Source of the DNA: Platerodrilus igneus
Taxonomy: Eukaryota; Arthropoda; Insecta; Coleoptera; Lycidae
Direction: 5' to 3'
NCBI GenBank assembly: GCA_036346225.1
Contig: JARFIW010001111.1
Coordinates: 62,001 to 126,000, forward strand
DNA: 64,000 nucleotides
Below, piece by piece: positions 1 through 11,587 of this stretch. The notes beneath the pieces are model-generated. The model worked only from the letters and a program-made list of their open reading frames with translations, made no database searches and was not told the DNA's origin. Numbering within the stretch: the stretch's first letter is position 1; each line of letters starts with the position of its first letter. The position numbers were made by a program, and so were the translations under genes.

Positions 1-295
1 TAAATAGTTATAAATAAAAGCTTGTATGTTGGTTGTATTTGAGGTTTTATTGCTAGTGTGTGTGTATGATTGAGAATATGCGAGTGAATCTAGATACCCA
101 AGAGGAGATCCGAATGAGCTAGCCGAAAGTAGTTGAAGAAGGCCGTTCAACCAAGGAAGAGAGGAAAACGGGTAAGGATAATTTTTTTAAATTAGTTAAT
201 TTTTGAAAATTTGTTTATTATCAAATATGAAAATTTAATAAAAATTTCGAAAATCATTTATGGTTGGTAAGCATCTTACCCGAGTTCCACGGCAA
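1..295. other. Unassigned left edge
   Basis: No gene is recognised. An AATAAA motif lies near position 14. A GC-richer stretch at about 80-175 ends in a GT-like donor (acgggtaagg), which could be an exon edge or transposon sequence. The missing 3' exons of the minus-strand disulfide isomerase gene would lie further left of the window. Confidence 0.3.
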
Positions 296-1204
296 TATAT
301 ATTATGATCTTGATGAAACTGGTAATTGCTGAAATTGGGATATTGTAGTCTAAATATAAATTAAATAGTGTTTTGCATATACTTAATTAATGATCTGACG
401 TTTCGACAAGGTTTCTAAAAACTTTAAAATCCACGCTCTGTAATAATGGTTATTCCAAACGATTAGTAAAGAAATTATTATATACAAACATCCATTTTAA
501 CAGAAACCTAACAAATGATTACAGCAGTAATATTATTTATAAAATAACTTGTTCTTGCAATCAGACTTATATAGGTAACACCATCCAATGATTAAAAAAT
601 AGACACAACATAGGTCAAATATAAAATTGAGAAACAATAGTGCTCTATTTCAACATATTAATATAATACAACACATCCCAAATTATGAAAAAATTGAAAT
701 TTTGGATTCTGAAAACAACTACAAAATAAGATTATTTTAAAAATGTATTACATACAAAATGAAGTTAATTCGATGAACTTCAGACAAGACACTCATAATC
801 TGCATCCAATATACTCTAATTTATACATGATTATACAAAAAAAACAATCAAGAATTCCTGTCCAGCTATTTGTTAAGCTTAACAAATTCATATGTATATG
901 TCAATATGAAAGACGTATAATTTAAAATTTATTTTATATAGATTTTTGTATGGTCTATTAACTAACACCAATCCACATGTAAATAATAACTTATAATATT
1001 TATTCATTAATAATTAAGTAAGTACCTATGTCATAATTTTAATTTGTCTATTAAATACTATATTAATGTTGTAATATTTTTGAAAAAGGCAATAAACCTT
1101 GCCGAAACGTCAGATCATTAATTAAGTATATGCAAAACACTATTTAATTTATATTTGGACTACAATACCCCAATTGCAATTACCAGTTTCATGAAAATCA
1201 TAGC

Positions 1205-1212
<8 letters not shown>
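296..1212 (+). mobile_element. Penelope-like retroelement relic
   Basis: Two inverted arms of about 119 bp (296-414 and 1094-1212) enclose AT-rich sequence. From about 538 the plus strand reads YKITCSCNQTYIGNT and then meets stops. This resembles the start of the GIY-YIG endonuclease domain that ends Penelope-like proteins (a CxC followed by a YIG-type motif). The arms carry GAAACGTCAGATC, typical of Penelope pseudo-LTRs with hammerhead-like motifs. The reverse transcriptase is missing and the reading frame is broken, so this is a dead 3' fragment. The right arm ends in ATCATAGCA next to a TA tract, as do several LTR-like units in this window. Confidence 0.6.
1078..1114 (+). other. Degenerate hammerhead-ribozyme-like motif
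   Basis: The sequence runs TTGAAAAAGGC, a short loop, then TTGCCGAAACGTC. In Penelope-like elements this position holds a minimal hammerhead (CTGATGA, stem II, GAAAC, GTC). Here stem II (AAGGC with GCC) and the GAAACGTC half are kept, but the CTGATGA core is mutated. Self-cleavage is therefore unlikely. The identification is from motif memory only. Confidence 0.3.
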
Positions 1213-1258
<46 letters not shown>

Positions 1259-1259
1259 A
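1206..1259. repeat. (TA)n followed by (GA)n microsatellite
   Basis: About 18 TA units run directly into about 9 GA units, immediately after the right arm of the Penelope-like relic. Confidence 0.95.
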
Positions 1260-1310
1260 AGAGAAGAATAATACACATTTGGAATGCAAATGCATGATTA
1301 ATATATATTA

Positions 1311-1652
1311 ATAGTTTTTAAGATGAAATGATGTCTGTATTATCTGAACGTTGCAAAATGGATGATCAAGTTATTAGTACATGAATTATGTATATAACTA
1401 GTTTCAATTTCCTTAAATGCAAGACGTAATTGAAAATCGGTAACAAGAGCCAAGCTTCAGTAGTATTAATTATAACAACATCTAAACAATTGGGCTAGAT
1501 AGCTCAATTGATTAGAGCGCTGATCCGGAAAATCAGAGGTTGCAGGTTCAAATCCTGCTGTAGCCGTTCTGTTAGTGGTTTTCAATTACTAGTTCGATTT
1601 GAAATGGTAATTCAACTTTACATACAAAGTTGGGTTTTCATTTCATCTTAAA

Positions 1653-1658
<6 letters not shown>
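1311..1658. mobile_element. TIR element enclosing a tRNA-like sequence
   Basis: Perfect 18-bp terminal inverted repeats, ATAGTTTTTAAGATGAAA at 1311-1328 and its complement at 1641-1658, bound a 348-bp unit. A second inner inverted pair (about 1425-1437 and 1577-1590) brackets the tRNA-like sequence. Both sides lie close to TA-rich DNA. The size and TIRs suit a MITE or a SINE-like composite; no protein is encoded. Confidence 0.55.
1493..1565 (+). tRNA. tRNA-like sequence (tRNA-derived repeat or pseudogene)
   Basis: A 73-nt cloverleaf can be drawn. The acceptor stem pairs GGCTAGA with TGTAGCC with one G.G mismatch. The D arm is GCTC/GAGC, the anticodon stem CTGAT/ATCAG, and the T arm GCAGG-TTCAAAT-CCTGC. 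The A box (TAGCTCAATTG) and B box (GGTTCAAATCC) are intact, so RNA polymerase III could start here. The 7-nt anticodon loop is CCGGAAA: it lacks the invariant U33, and the nominal anticodon GGA (Ser) does not fit the short variable loop. With its location between inverted repeats, this points to a tRNA-derived mobile sequence rather than a working tRNA gene. Confidence 0.55.

Positions 1659-1693
<35 letters not shown>
1655..1693. repeat. (TA)n microsatellite
   Basis: A TA tract joins the right end of the TIR element to an LTR-like unit that begins TTGCTATGAGG. Confidence 0.95.
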
Positions 1694-1694
<1 letters not shown>

Positions 1695-1696
<2 letters not shown>

Positions 1697-3532
1697 CTAT
1701 GAGGAAGGGGTTATTTAGGGGCGTATTGAGTCGTAAGGGTCGCGTAATAAATGTAAATAACAATAAGAATTAGAAAACTGCATTTATTTAGCATGAAAAT
1801 AGATAATTCACATATTATGCAAACAGCAAGCATTTAACACCCTGTATAAAGACCGTAATTAACTTTAATTAATGCCAGTAAGCATATCTTTCAATAATAG
1901 AACACATATTCAGCAGTGAGATAATTATACATGCAATTAAACTACTTCAAGCATTCATAAATTTATAAACAAATAGATAAGATAAAACCTAGTAAGTCTT
2001 CGCACAATTAAGCATGCAATAAAGAAAGAATGTAGTTCAGCGCTTTGATAAGAAACTCACTTTCAAAATAAGTTTTAAATACAAGACATAAACGGAAACA
2101 TGTGGATTTACATCACTCATGTTACATCAGTTATTTATTCAATTCCCCAAAAGCTTTATCTACACAAACAAATGCCATAAGCTAAATTAAAGACCAAGGT
2201 AAATTTAAATTTTCAGTAATAATAACAAAACAAGCGATCAAAGATCGTGAAACAATAGAAACATGAGCAGAATATGTAACCACAGAATAATTTTATCAGA
2301 AATAAAGCTTGAAAACTCCTAGGAATATTCAAAAATAATCATGGTTGATTACAAGACTTTGTACGACGGTTCAGATAAGCCTATCAAAATTTAGATAGCG
2401 CAAACTATATAACGCCCATAGTTTGATAAGGAGGCGAGTCTCAATTTGAACGACGTCAAACCTGCATCACTGTTACTCGAAAATTTATCGCGTCGAAATA
2501 AACTTCAAATTAAATTATTAAAATTTGTGAAAAGTGGTGTTATATAATATTTGATGACAAATTACATTGAAGATATATGAAAAAGCTTTTGCTGTTTGCT
2601 GAAAACGTGAGTAGAAATTTGTTAATTAATTTAAATTAAATGTTTACAATAATGTAGGGCTCTAAGTGGAGAGATATAAGTTGTATCTAAGTTGAGAGAT
2701 CTAAGTCGTATCCAGAAAAATATAAAGTAAAGCACGAGGTAAATTTTGGAAACAAGGATTAACAATACTGAATGAAATTATTGGTTCAAACTCACATGAA
2801 GGAGCACAAAACAGAGCATTGTTTTTCGATTGAAGATAATAAAGGGGTGTTGATCCACCACACGCAACAGCAGACCAAAGGGGAAAAGAACTCACCAGGA
2901 AATCACAGGTCAGGGCTAACTAGTATAAGGAATCATTTCAAATTTAAATTTAAACACTGAATATATTTTTCAAATTTGTAAAGAGTCAACGAAAATATTT
3001 TAATACGTAGAAGTTTACGTAAAAAAGATAAAAGGTCTTGAATGTTCTAGATTTTTTCAGTAAAAGGTGTCGTTTTTGGTGACTTTAAATTAAAGAAAGG
3101 AAGATACAATTTTTGGGGTAAATAATCTAAATATTATTAATTGATTTAAGGGATTACAAAAACTGTGAAGGGTAGATACTATTTCTTTTCATTATACAAA
3201 TATTGATTGACTTCGTTTTATCATTCCAAGCAGGTAAGATTTGAAGGAGTAAATTATTTGATTATCGTAACGTTGTGCACTCTGTGTGAATCAAACCGGG
3301 CTAGCCGTGGCATAGTTAAAATTAAAATATTAGAGAAAAACACAGCGATGGCGGATAGTGAATAAAATGAAATACTAACTTAGATTTTTTATGCAAAGCC
3401 CTAATGATCATTTCAAATCGAGCTAGTAATTGAAAGATGGAAAATATAAGGTCTTGAAAGTTATTATTTAATCTTATTCACTGTAATACGATAGTATTTA
3501 TCAACTTACCTTGTGTAATTAACTACCTAATA
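1695..3532 (-). mobile_element. LTR-like unit, family X, degenerate
   Basis: This block is homologous along most of its length to the units at 52135-53970 and 33486-35322. Shared landmarks include TTTAACACCCTGTATA near 1835, AAGCACGAGGTAAATTTTGG near 2730, GGTGTTGATCCAC near 2846 and AACGTTGTGCACTCTGTGTG near 3270. In minus orientation it ends CATAGCA beside a TA tract. No long ORF is present. It is probably a solo LTR of a Ty3/gypsy-type element, because the X copy in the palindrome stands next to a primer-binding-site motif. The outer end near 3400-3530 has lost similarity. Confidence 0.6.
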
Positions 3533-3533
3533 T

Positions 3534-3586
<53 letters not shown>

Positions 3587-3589
3587 TTT
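3533..3589. repeat. (TA)n microsatellite with interruptions
   Basis: A TA tract broken by one TT and closed by CACACACA, at the end of the LTR-like unit. Confidence 0.95.
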
Positions 3590-3815
3590 TGTATACTATG
3601 TATATTATTCATTTTATTTTTATCTGATTTTATTTTAATGTAGTGTAATTTACAACTATTAAAAGTATGACATCTAGTCACATTTATTGAGATACATAAA
3701 ACTTAATAATTTTAGCCACGTTGATTTTCCTAACAGAACAAACGTAATTGGCTAACAAATGTTATTCAATTTCAGTTTTTGGTGCTTTACTATTCATAGT
3801 CGGCTGTGTACACGT

Positions 3816-4235
3816 TCTTCAACGTAAGTAAAAATCTTGAAGTATAGATGTGTAAAATTTATTAAAACAATTATTGAAATTGCAAAACGCTTTCGATAAA
3901 AGTCATCATCACTGTTTCGTTGTCCTAATTCATAAAAATTGTCATTATTTAAACAATTACAATTTATGTTCAAATTATATTTAAAATAGTTCAACTATTG
4001 TTTACTTAACATGTTAAAAGACAAATTGATTTTAACATGTTAGGCAAACAATAGCTGGCATATTTTAAATGTAATTCGAACGTAAATTGTAGTTGTTTTA
4101 ATAATGACAATTTTTATTAATTAGGACAAAGAGGCAGTGGATGATGGTTTTTTGCCAAAAGCACTTAGAGATTTCAATAATTTTTTGTTTAATAAGCTTT
4201 GCAAGTCAGTACTTCAAGATTTTTATTTACTTTGA
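3816..4235. mobile_element. Foldback (long inverted-repeat) element
   Basis: Two arms of roughly 190 bp are complementary around a centre near 4020. Matching pieces include GTAAGTAAAAATCTTGAAGT with ACTTCAAGATTTTTATTTAC, and AACTATTGTTT with AAACAATAGCT. The arms have diverged by substitutions and small indels. No coding sequence is present. It is probably a MITE or foldback transposon lying in an intron about 140 bp beyond exon 6 of the disulfide isomerase gene. Confidence 0.6.
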
Positions 4236-4371
4236 CGTTTTAGTTGTAAAATGTTTAAAAATATTAACATACACAGTCATAATGCTCTGCAGTAATATAC
4301 TAAATCAGCTAATGCCTTTCATGCATATGTACAACCTACCACCAGTACACATTGATAGAGTGACTACTTAC

Positions 4372-4716
4372 AAAAATTCTTCATCCATTTTAAACTTCTT
4401 GTTATCCACATCTCTTGCCAGTATAACTGGTTTATCTCCTTTTACATAATCAAGTCCATACTCATTCAATTCATGTTGAAATTCATCCTTGTTACTAATG
4501 GCAAAGTTTAATTTGTCTGAATATTCTTTGGCAACCTATAAAATTCTTTAATAAACTGCAATTACAAATTTGACACTAAATACCTTTAATATCCTGTTGC
4601 GCCAATAGTTTGTACCTTTAACATTCTTAATATAATCAACTGCATAATATGCAACCACTAATGGATTTTTAAAATCATGTTTGTTATCAGGTGTTCGATG
4701 ACCAACCAATCCATGG
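4372..4716 (-). CDS. PDIA3: Protein disulfide isomerase A3/ERp60-like, exons 5 and 6
   Basis: Two minus-strand exons continue the gene begun at 14550. Exon 5 (4716-4584) starts after TTTTTTAG and encodes HGLVGHRTPDN through KGTNYWRNRILK, a stretch typical of the b' domain of ERp57/ERp60. Exon 6 (4535-4372) encodes VAKEYSDKLNF to KFKMDEEF and ends at a GTAAGT donor. Exon 5's first base completes the split Phe codon left by exon 4, and exon 6 begins in phase, so the splice model is coherent. The b' domain carries the main peptide or calnexin/calreticulin contact surface in this family. The C-terminal a' thioredoxin domain and the ER-retention tail are not found between 1 and 4371, so they probably lie left of the window. 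Confidence 0.9.
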
Positions 4717-5239
4717 CTAAAAAATAAATAAAATGTAGTGTAATCTATTGAATTGATGTTTAAATTCTTATTTGTACATAGTTTATACCAAAAATTCAAT
4801 AAATCCTACAAAACATGAAACCTGAAATAAATTTCTACTACAACATAACACCTCTATATCAAGTAAGCCACCTTTTTATTTGTATTACCTATGAACAAAC
4901 ATATTTAATACTGTTCAACCACTCCAAACTCTTTATAAATACCAACAACAATTATTAGTGGAAACTCCAATACATTTAATGCCCACTGCAACATGACGGG
5001 TTTCGTACTTGTCAAATTTCTATAAAAGTAGAAGCAGCACTGGAATTAGATAGTTATGTTGAAAAGTAGTGCATCTGCTTTTGTGATCAGAACTGAATTT
5101 CATAATGGCACATTTTTACACAATATTTGTGTTTTGTAGTCCACGCTATATCATATAACGCATTTTCAGATTAATGTATGATGGTATTATAATAATTTAG
5201 TTCTTTCGTTATAAATAAATATTACCATATTTCAATAAT

Positions 5240-6450
5240 CATGATAACAAGTATGTTGACTGCATCAGGTGTGATAAATGGCATACAGTATACAATTTGT
5301 GTTGCTCTTTACAAGTGGTGATGGAACCAATAACTGGAACATCTAAACAGGTAGATGAACCACCAATGATAATAGGAAAATATAATCTTTTTCAGAATAA
5401 AGACTATACAGATATTGAGTTTTAGGAATGCCTTGATAAACACTACCATACAATAAATAGATCCTGATGAAGTGATGACAATTCAGATGGTTGTTAACAC
5501 TGAATTTACTTCTAATGAAACAGAGACATTGCATATCCCGCCATCAGAAGGTGCAACATCTGTTTCAAGTAGTTTAAATACCCCATTGTCCACCTGTAGT
5601 CCTCAGTAGTACAATACTGACATACAAAAAACAGATACTTGTTAATAAAATTTCAGGGATCTGTGTAAATATAGATGCAAAACAAAAAACGTTTCTACAA
5701 TTCTTATTCAAGTAGATCAGGTATCAAAATACTCTATAAACCACCTTTGTGCCAAAAAATCTTCTAAAAAAAAAGTTGATGGTTCATTGGAACCACAAAT
5801 TTGAGGTAATACTAGATAAAATAGTCACTTGTTTGCTTGAAAGTGTTTCCCAAATACAGAGAATTTTGCAACAATATATATCTTGAAAATAAAATAGGCA
5901 ATAAAATTTCAAAAATAATATCTAGTATGGCAATTTATAAACAAGTTAAGTGCTTACAGCAAAAATTAAAAGCTATTGCAATTGCACTTAATAGATTGCA
6001 AGCTGATAATGCTTCTATCACTGACATACTGGAAAAATGGTTAAATCTTCTACATAATAAGGATTTAAAACCGTATGCACGGTTTTTAGATAATAGATTT
6101 AATGATTCGATTACTTCTGCACATGTTATAGAACACATATTGCATCCAATGTATATGGGAAGAAAATTAACTTCAGAACAAAAAGAGAATGCAAGAATGT
6201 GACTGAACACTACAGCAACTGCCAGTTTTTTACCTCTAGTGGTAAAATTTAACCTGAAGATGAGATATTTCCTAAATATTTTTTTTTGCAAGTATAAAAG
6301 AAACATTAATGCCTACCGAATTTTGGAAAGCATTGTATCATGAAAATATAAATCCAAATATTGTAAGGTTCGGGAACCCATTTTTTGGATGTGTTGCTTC
6401 ATCTGCAGTGATCGAACCATTGCTTTCAAAACTTGTTACGTTCAATTCTA
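5240..6450 (+). pseudogene. hAT-type transposase relic
   Basis: A 121-residue open stretch at 5837-6202 encodes ADNASITDILEKWLNL, then HILHPMYMGRKLTSEQK. This resembles the C-terminal half of hAT transposases (bystander-helical region and a conserved LxPxYxGxxL patch). Just downstream the frame continues as EFWKALYHENINP and GCVASSAVIEPLLS, matching the usual dimerisation segment with substitutions. Upstream, near 5245-5300, a cysteine-rich YVDCIRCDKWHTV segment could be a zinc-finger remnant. Stops and frameshifts separate the pieces. No intact TIRs were found. It lies antisense in a host intron. Confidence 0.6.
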
Positions 6451-6459
6451 CCATTATAA

Positions 6460-8990
6460 ATATGTTCATTTTTTAGGATTCTTTTTAAATATCCCCACGC
6501 TTCCATTCCGATATCTTGTGTAACTACCTGTCATGAGAAACGCCCCTGATTAGGCTTCATAATTAAATCAATCGATTGGTTCCTGTAAAGCACATCCTGC
6601 TACAATCAAAGCGAGTACTTTTCCAACACTCTGTAGAACGTTACTGGCACATTTAGTTTAAGTTAAAAGTACCTCAATCTATTCTTATTGTTTGAGATAA
6701 CACAGCAAATGTAGTATATTATCTACAATCCTTATTTTCTGAAAAGAATATATTTGCTTTATTTATAAGTAATAATGTAAGTTTGAATAAAGTACATCTT
6801 CTACAACTGTATTCGTATTTGCCAGTTTTACTATCTATTCATCCATTAACGACTTTAGACGTTTTCTTTTGACATGTGTTACTTAAATATTGGAATCTCT
6901 TATCATCTCGTTTCCTAATTTGACTTTCACTCTGATTCTGCTTTCTGTGCTAGAATGTACGCTATGTGTAATGAAATGTTACTTCAAGAGCAATGCACGC
7001 TTCCTTAGATAGGCCATATCCCCGTGCATTGATATGTTCATATGCACTTATTAATACTAATAAGGATTATGATTAGCTTTTCTGCATATAGGCCGCGCTT
7101 TTCTACGTAGAGCAAATTATTTCTTTGTTACGTAGCCTCAATTGTTCATTACCGATTAGCTTCTTCTTACATGTTAGCTACAAAATGCACACTTTGTGGA
7201 TCAATTATTAGAAGTTCTAGATAGAGTATAATTGCTTATTTTTAAATAGTAACTTTTTATTTATTCTTTTGCTTGTTTAAATATAAATGTTTACTTTTAA
7301 ATTGTAACAAGCTAACAAGCGTTTATTTGTATTATATAAAAATCAGATGTATGGTTTATTGTATGTTGGAACTTTTCCTTTGGTTGGACAAATAAATTTT
7401 TGTTTTGAATTCACAATTTTGCGTTATTTACCCATATTTTACATATTTTATGCTAACTTTAAATTTACGTATTTATACAATTTTTCCTAATTACGAAATA
7501 ATGTTTTTTAACTGAATTTCATAACTATTTACAATATCCATGTAACATGTGTGTACATAATCCGTAACATTAGTACAAAACTGTAAATTGTCAATGACCT
7601 ATTTGAATTTATTTAAATGAACGAACAAGTTAATTCTGAAAAATTAATAATTTTTTATGTAAATAAAATAATAAAATTATAAATACATTCATATTTATAA
7701 AAGATTATTTTGGTTTGTTAGTACACTATTAAATTGAATTATTTGTTTTATTTCGGTTTTTTTATAAAGCTAAAACATTTTAAAATTAAAAGTGAACAAT
7801 TTTAAGGTAAAATGTATTTGAACATTGTGGTATTAATAGATAAAGTTTCATAGTAGAAATTTGTGGTTATTATAAATAGGTGCCTACAAGCAGAGCGGGT
7901 CCAAAGTGAAAGCAGGTGACTAAATTTGAATAAAAATTTTGTGTAAGTATTTGTGATTTTGAATATTTAGGTGAGTGAGCTAGCTGGAACATATTCAGCT
8001 GAGCATCTATTTAAATAGAACAACTTGCAAGGTATATGAGTGTTTGATAGAGTTTTGGGGTATTTAAATTTTGTTGTTTATCGGTCCTAACCATTGTTAC
8101 GTTATAAATGTTCACAAAGACATTCCTATTAATTTCGATTTCATTACCTACCTTTTACAGCATAGATTGTTTTGTTCTGAATGAATAACCCGATTTATAT
8201 CGGTAAGTGGTGTTAATGAATATACGTGGAATTCTAACAATGTTTATTGATAGGGTTGTTTGGTCCCGATTGTTTGTACCGGTTGGTTGTTCCGGCGTTG
8301 TTAATTGTTATTCCTTTGTGCCTTCATAGTGTTTATATGGTAGTATTGTTATCGATACTGTATCCAGTGACGATATATTGAGAACATTGTTACGTTTATG
8401 TTCGGCAGTATTTGGTTATTTCATTTACATCGATTTCGTTTTTACTCTTTCATATGTCGACAACATCCGATAACTATCCGATAAAACCGACTTTTCAAGT
8501 TTCTAATCACCTGTGTTGATAACACTGGTATTACTTTGAACTCGAGTTATTTCAAAACAAATATATGTGCATTTTCTTTTCTGAACACGACAAAAGTACT
8601 TGTCGTTATCATTGTATTTTCCATTTTTTTTCCTATGGAATTTCGCGCACACAATATTGTGTTGTAAATAATTCTGGTTTTAAGAAAAGTGTACTTTGCG
8701 GCAACAATAACCTGTAATTATTCCAGCTTCACCCGATGGATTGCCGCCCCTTTTTGTGATGAAAGGACAACTCCAAGGCAGGATCACGCGCCCCCTGTTT
8801 CACTACATGTTTAGAGACGGTAGGAGCCAGTTCTATGTTGTACACTCGATGGTGAGTGTTTAGCCACCATTTTATTATAGGAGGTTAGGTAGTTGGTGAC
8901 CTACATATGCACATGGTGCTATATATGATTGACCTTGTTCCATGTAAATGACTGTGTTTCTGTGAGAAGTTATGTATGGTCCCAAGTAGA
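6460..8990. other. AT-rich intronic DNA, nothing recognised
   Basis: No ORF, RNA or clear repeat was recognised. The stretch 8700-8900 is GC-richer and may belong to the LTR or leader of the gypsy remnant that follows. Confidence 0.4.
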
Positions 8991-9027
8991 ATGCGAACTG
9001 ATTATGTCCTGTAATAATTGTAGATAG

Positions 9028-9325
9028 TTACTGCTGTATTTACGATAAATATTTAGAGCTGTAGTTTTTAGAGCGGGGGGGATATGTTATTTTCTTTACT
9101 TTATTTTAAGTAATTAACTTAGGGTCCGAACCTAAAAACTACAGCTCGCCATTTTGAGAAGAAGTTTTATTTTGTTCTTCCTGTTAAATGTATATTACGC
9201 TTATGCATTACCCTTGTTTACATTTGTTTGGGCACTACTGTGTTGATATAACATGTTTTTTTTTGTTTGTTTAATTATAATTTTTTTATGTTACGTGTGG
9301 ATTTATTGAGTGAGTGCCAGCATGG
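9028..9325 (+). repeat. Direct repeat copy 1 (LTR-like) of the gypsy remnant
   Basis: This block starts CTGCTGTATTTACGATAAAT and matches 11237-11523 with scattered differences. The two copies are about 2.2 kb apart and flank a gag-like region. They are most simply partial LTRs of one element. Confidence 0.6.
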
Positions 9326-9477
9326 GTTTTGTATTTCAAACCTTCCTTCCTTTTTGGTAATTGTAATACCCCGCCTACTCACCGACTGAGCCCGGCCATT
9401 TTCTTTCGTTGATTATATTTTTTTGTTAGGCTACGTCGATGCACTTAGCATAAATTTTGACGCCCTGGCATGGGGGC

Positions 9478-9655
9478 TCCGATTTTTTTTATTAACTTTT
9501 GCTTCGTGTTTGTTTTAGTTAATTTTTGGCCCCGATTTTGTCTTGGGTAATGTTTGTTTCGATTTTGGTTTTCGTTAATTTGTGCTCCGATTTTGTTTCG
9601 TGTAATTTTGGCTCCGATTTAATTTCGCTTAATTTATGGCCCAATTCTTGTTTGT
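9478..9655 (+). repeat. Minisatellite in the retroelement leader
   Basis: About five degenerate copies of a 27-35 bp unit containing GCTCCGATTTTGTTTCGTG-like sequence lie in tandem. Just before it, TTTTGACGCCCTGGCATG resembles a decayed TGGCGCC primer-binding site, which would place the LTR end near 9455. Confidence 0.55.
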
Positions 9656-9967
9656 TGTTACTGCCTGACTTCCGACATTACCCGCATTTCTCGGCCTTAT
9701 TTTTTCTTCCCTTACGCTTGAACAGGTATTTATTTTTTTCTTTATTTCTTGCGTGGGTTCGATCTTCTTAAATTTTGATTTTGTTTTCTTTCTTGATCGC
9801 TAAATATTTCTATGTTATTGTTTAGCCCCTATTCGTGTTCCTGAAGTTTATTCGTCGGATGTTTTAAATTATCCTGTATTTGAAATAATTTTTTTTAACC
9901 TTTATTGAGTTACGGTTAGCCTTTACTGAGTTACTTTCTCCAAATTTCTTTTTTATTCTTACTAAAA

Positions 9968-11263
9968 ATGACTGATCATAGGTTGTGAGAGACGACAGAA
10001 GTCATCCGAAAGCATTACTATTTTGTGTGTGACGGGTCTGTTTGGGAACTATGGTTCTTTTAGTGAAGATGATCAATTGTCCGTTTTGCTTCAGAACCTT
10101 GATCCATTTTATAGAACCCATTTGCCTACCGTTCACTCGTTGCAAGAATTAAAGAACTAATGTCTGAAGTTAGAACCGGCAAAGATTCTGGCCGATAATT
10201 TCGTATCACCTAGTCACGACCGACATACTGTTACTGCTAAACCGGAATCAGCTCCTGCTATAGTGCCTAAGTCAGTTGCTACTCCTTTTTCAGCTTCCTA
10301 CCAAGGCCTTCCTATGTGGGAGTGGAATTTAAAATTTTCTGGTGTCCCAAACACTCTTACTGTACATGATTTTTTGAAATGGGTCGAAGAACACTGACGA
10401 ACTCAACAAGTGTCAGAATTGCAGTTATTTGAGTCTGCAGTGGAATTGTTCGAATCTAAAGCGTTACTTTGGTATCAGGGTAATCGGCATAGGTTTTCTG
10501 ACTGGAAGTCGTCTAATTTACTAATTCAACATTTGAACTCCCGGATTTTGCTTATAAGTTTGCTACTATTGAGGAAACTACTTTTACTTCACATAACCGA
10601 GTTGTTAAGATTTCTCCTATACTTACGGGTAGATCCGATACTTCTTCCGTACGTTCTACTTTTCTTCTTCCTAGTTCTGCTTCTACTCGTCAGGTCATAT
10701 GCTTTAACTGCGACAAACCTGGTCATGTTTCGACACGTTGTATTCGTCCTAAAGTATTCCAATGCTATGGTTGAGGGCATAAGTGAGTCACCCGCCACAA
10801 CTGTCATCCTACTACTAATAGGTCTTCAAATAATATTTCAACTTTTGTTCTTAGCTCTAGGAGCCCAATTTCTTCTGCTTGTAATTTTACGTTCTCTTCT
10901 GTACCTCATCCAGGTCATCCTGCTACTACTATCCAAACATACTCTTCTACAGCAAATATAGCTTCGAACAAAATTTCTTCTGTCTCTAGTCCTACATCCT
11001 ATAATACTTCTCCTTCTGCTCGCCTTACTTATTCACTTCCACCCCAAATTGTGCCTCCAACACCAGTGCAACCCATACTTCGAATTAGTGACTTACAGCT
11101 AGCTTCTCAAGAGTTTGTTCCCGCTTTCTTAAATGATTCTACCCAAGAAAGTCCTGTCGTGTCTGCAAGCACAAATGTCGCTGAAGTGACGATAATTTGT
11201 AATTCAGTCCGAGAGGGTCATGTTGAAGTCCATGGACCTGCTGTATTTACGATAAATATTTAG
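9968..11263 (+). pseudogene. Ty3/gypsy-type gag remnant
   Basis: The translation resembles retroelement Gag: WEWNLKFSGVPNTLTVHDFL, then LFESAVELFESKALLWYQ and NRHRFSDW, followed by a CCHC zinc knuckle (CFNCDKPGHVSTRC near 10700) and a broken second knuckle. A TGA interrupts the frame near 10396, a frameshift follows near 10530, and other stops occur. The last intact part is a Ser/Thr/Pro-rich tail ending at 11263. No protease, reverse transcriptase or integrase follows, because the downstream LTR-like repeat begins at once. It is therefore an internally deleted or non-autonomous copy inside the host intron. Confidence 0.65.
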
Positions 11264-11523
11264 AGCTGTGGTTTTTAGGGGGGAAATTTTGTTCATTTCT
11301 TTTCTTTCTTTTGGGTAATTAACTTAGGGTCAAAACCTAAAAACTACAGCTCGCCATTTTGAGAATTTTTTTTTGTTCTTGTTAAATGTATATTACGCTA
11401 ATATACTACCCTTGTTTACATTTGTTTGGGCACGACTGTGCTGATATAACATGTTTTTTTTGTTTGTTTAATTATAATTTTTTTATGTTACATGTGGATT
11501 TATTGAATGATTGCGAGCATGGA
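11237..11523 (+). repeat. Direct repeat copy 2 (LTR-like) of the gypsy remnant
   Basis: Partner of 9028-9325. It overlaps the last gag codons, consistent with a 3' LTR joined to gag after loss of pol. Confidence 0.6.
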
Positions 11524-11587
11524 AAGCCCGAATTCTGATTCTTTCGGAGTTCGATTCTGTCCCTGTGTTCTTTCTACCCATAGCAAT

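Noticed and set aside
1493..1565. Functional serine tRNA gene (anticodon GGA)
   Set aside because: No long variable arm, no U33 and an acceptor mismatch; better explained as a tRNA-derived repeat.
4141..4449. 102-residue plus-strand ORF
   Set aside because: It overlaps the foldback element and the antisense of a solid PDIA3 exon.
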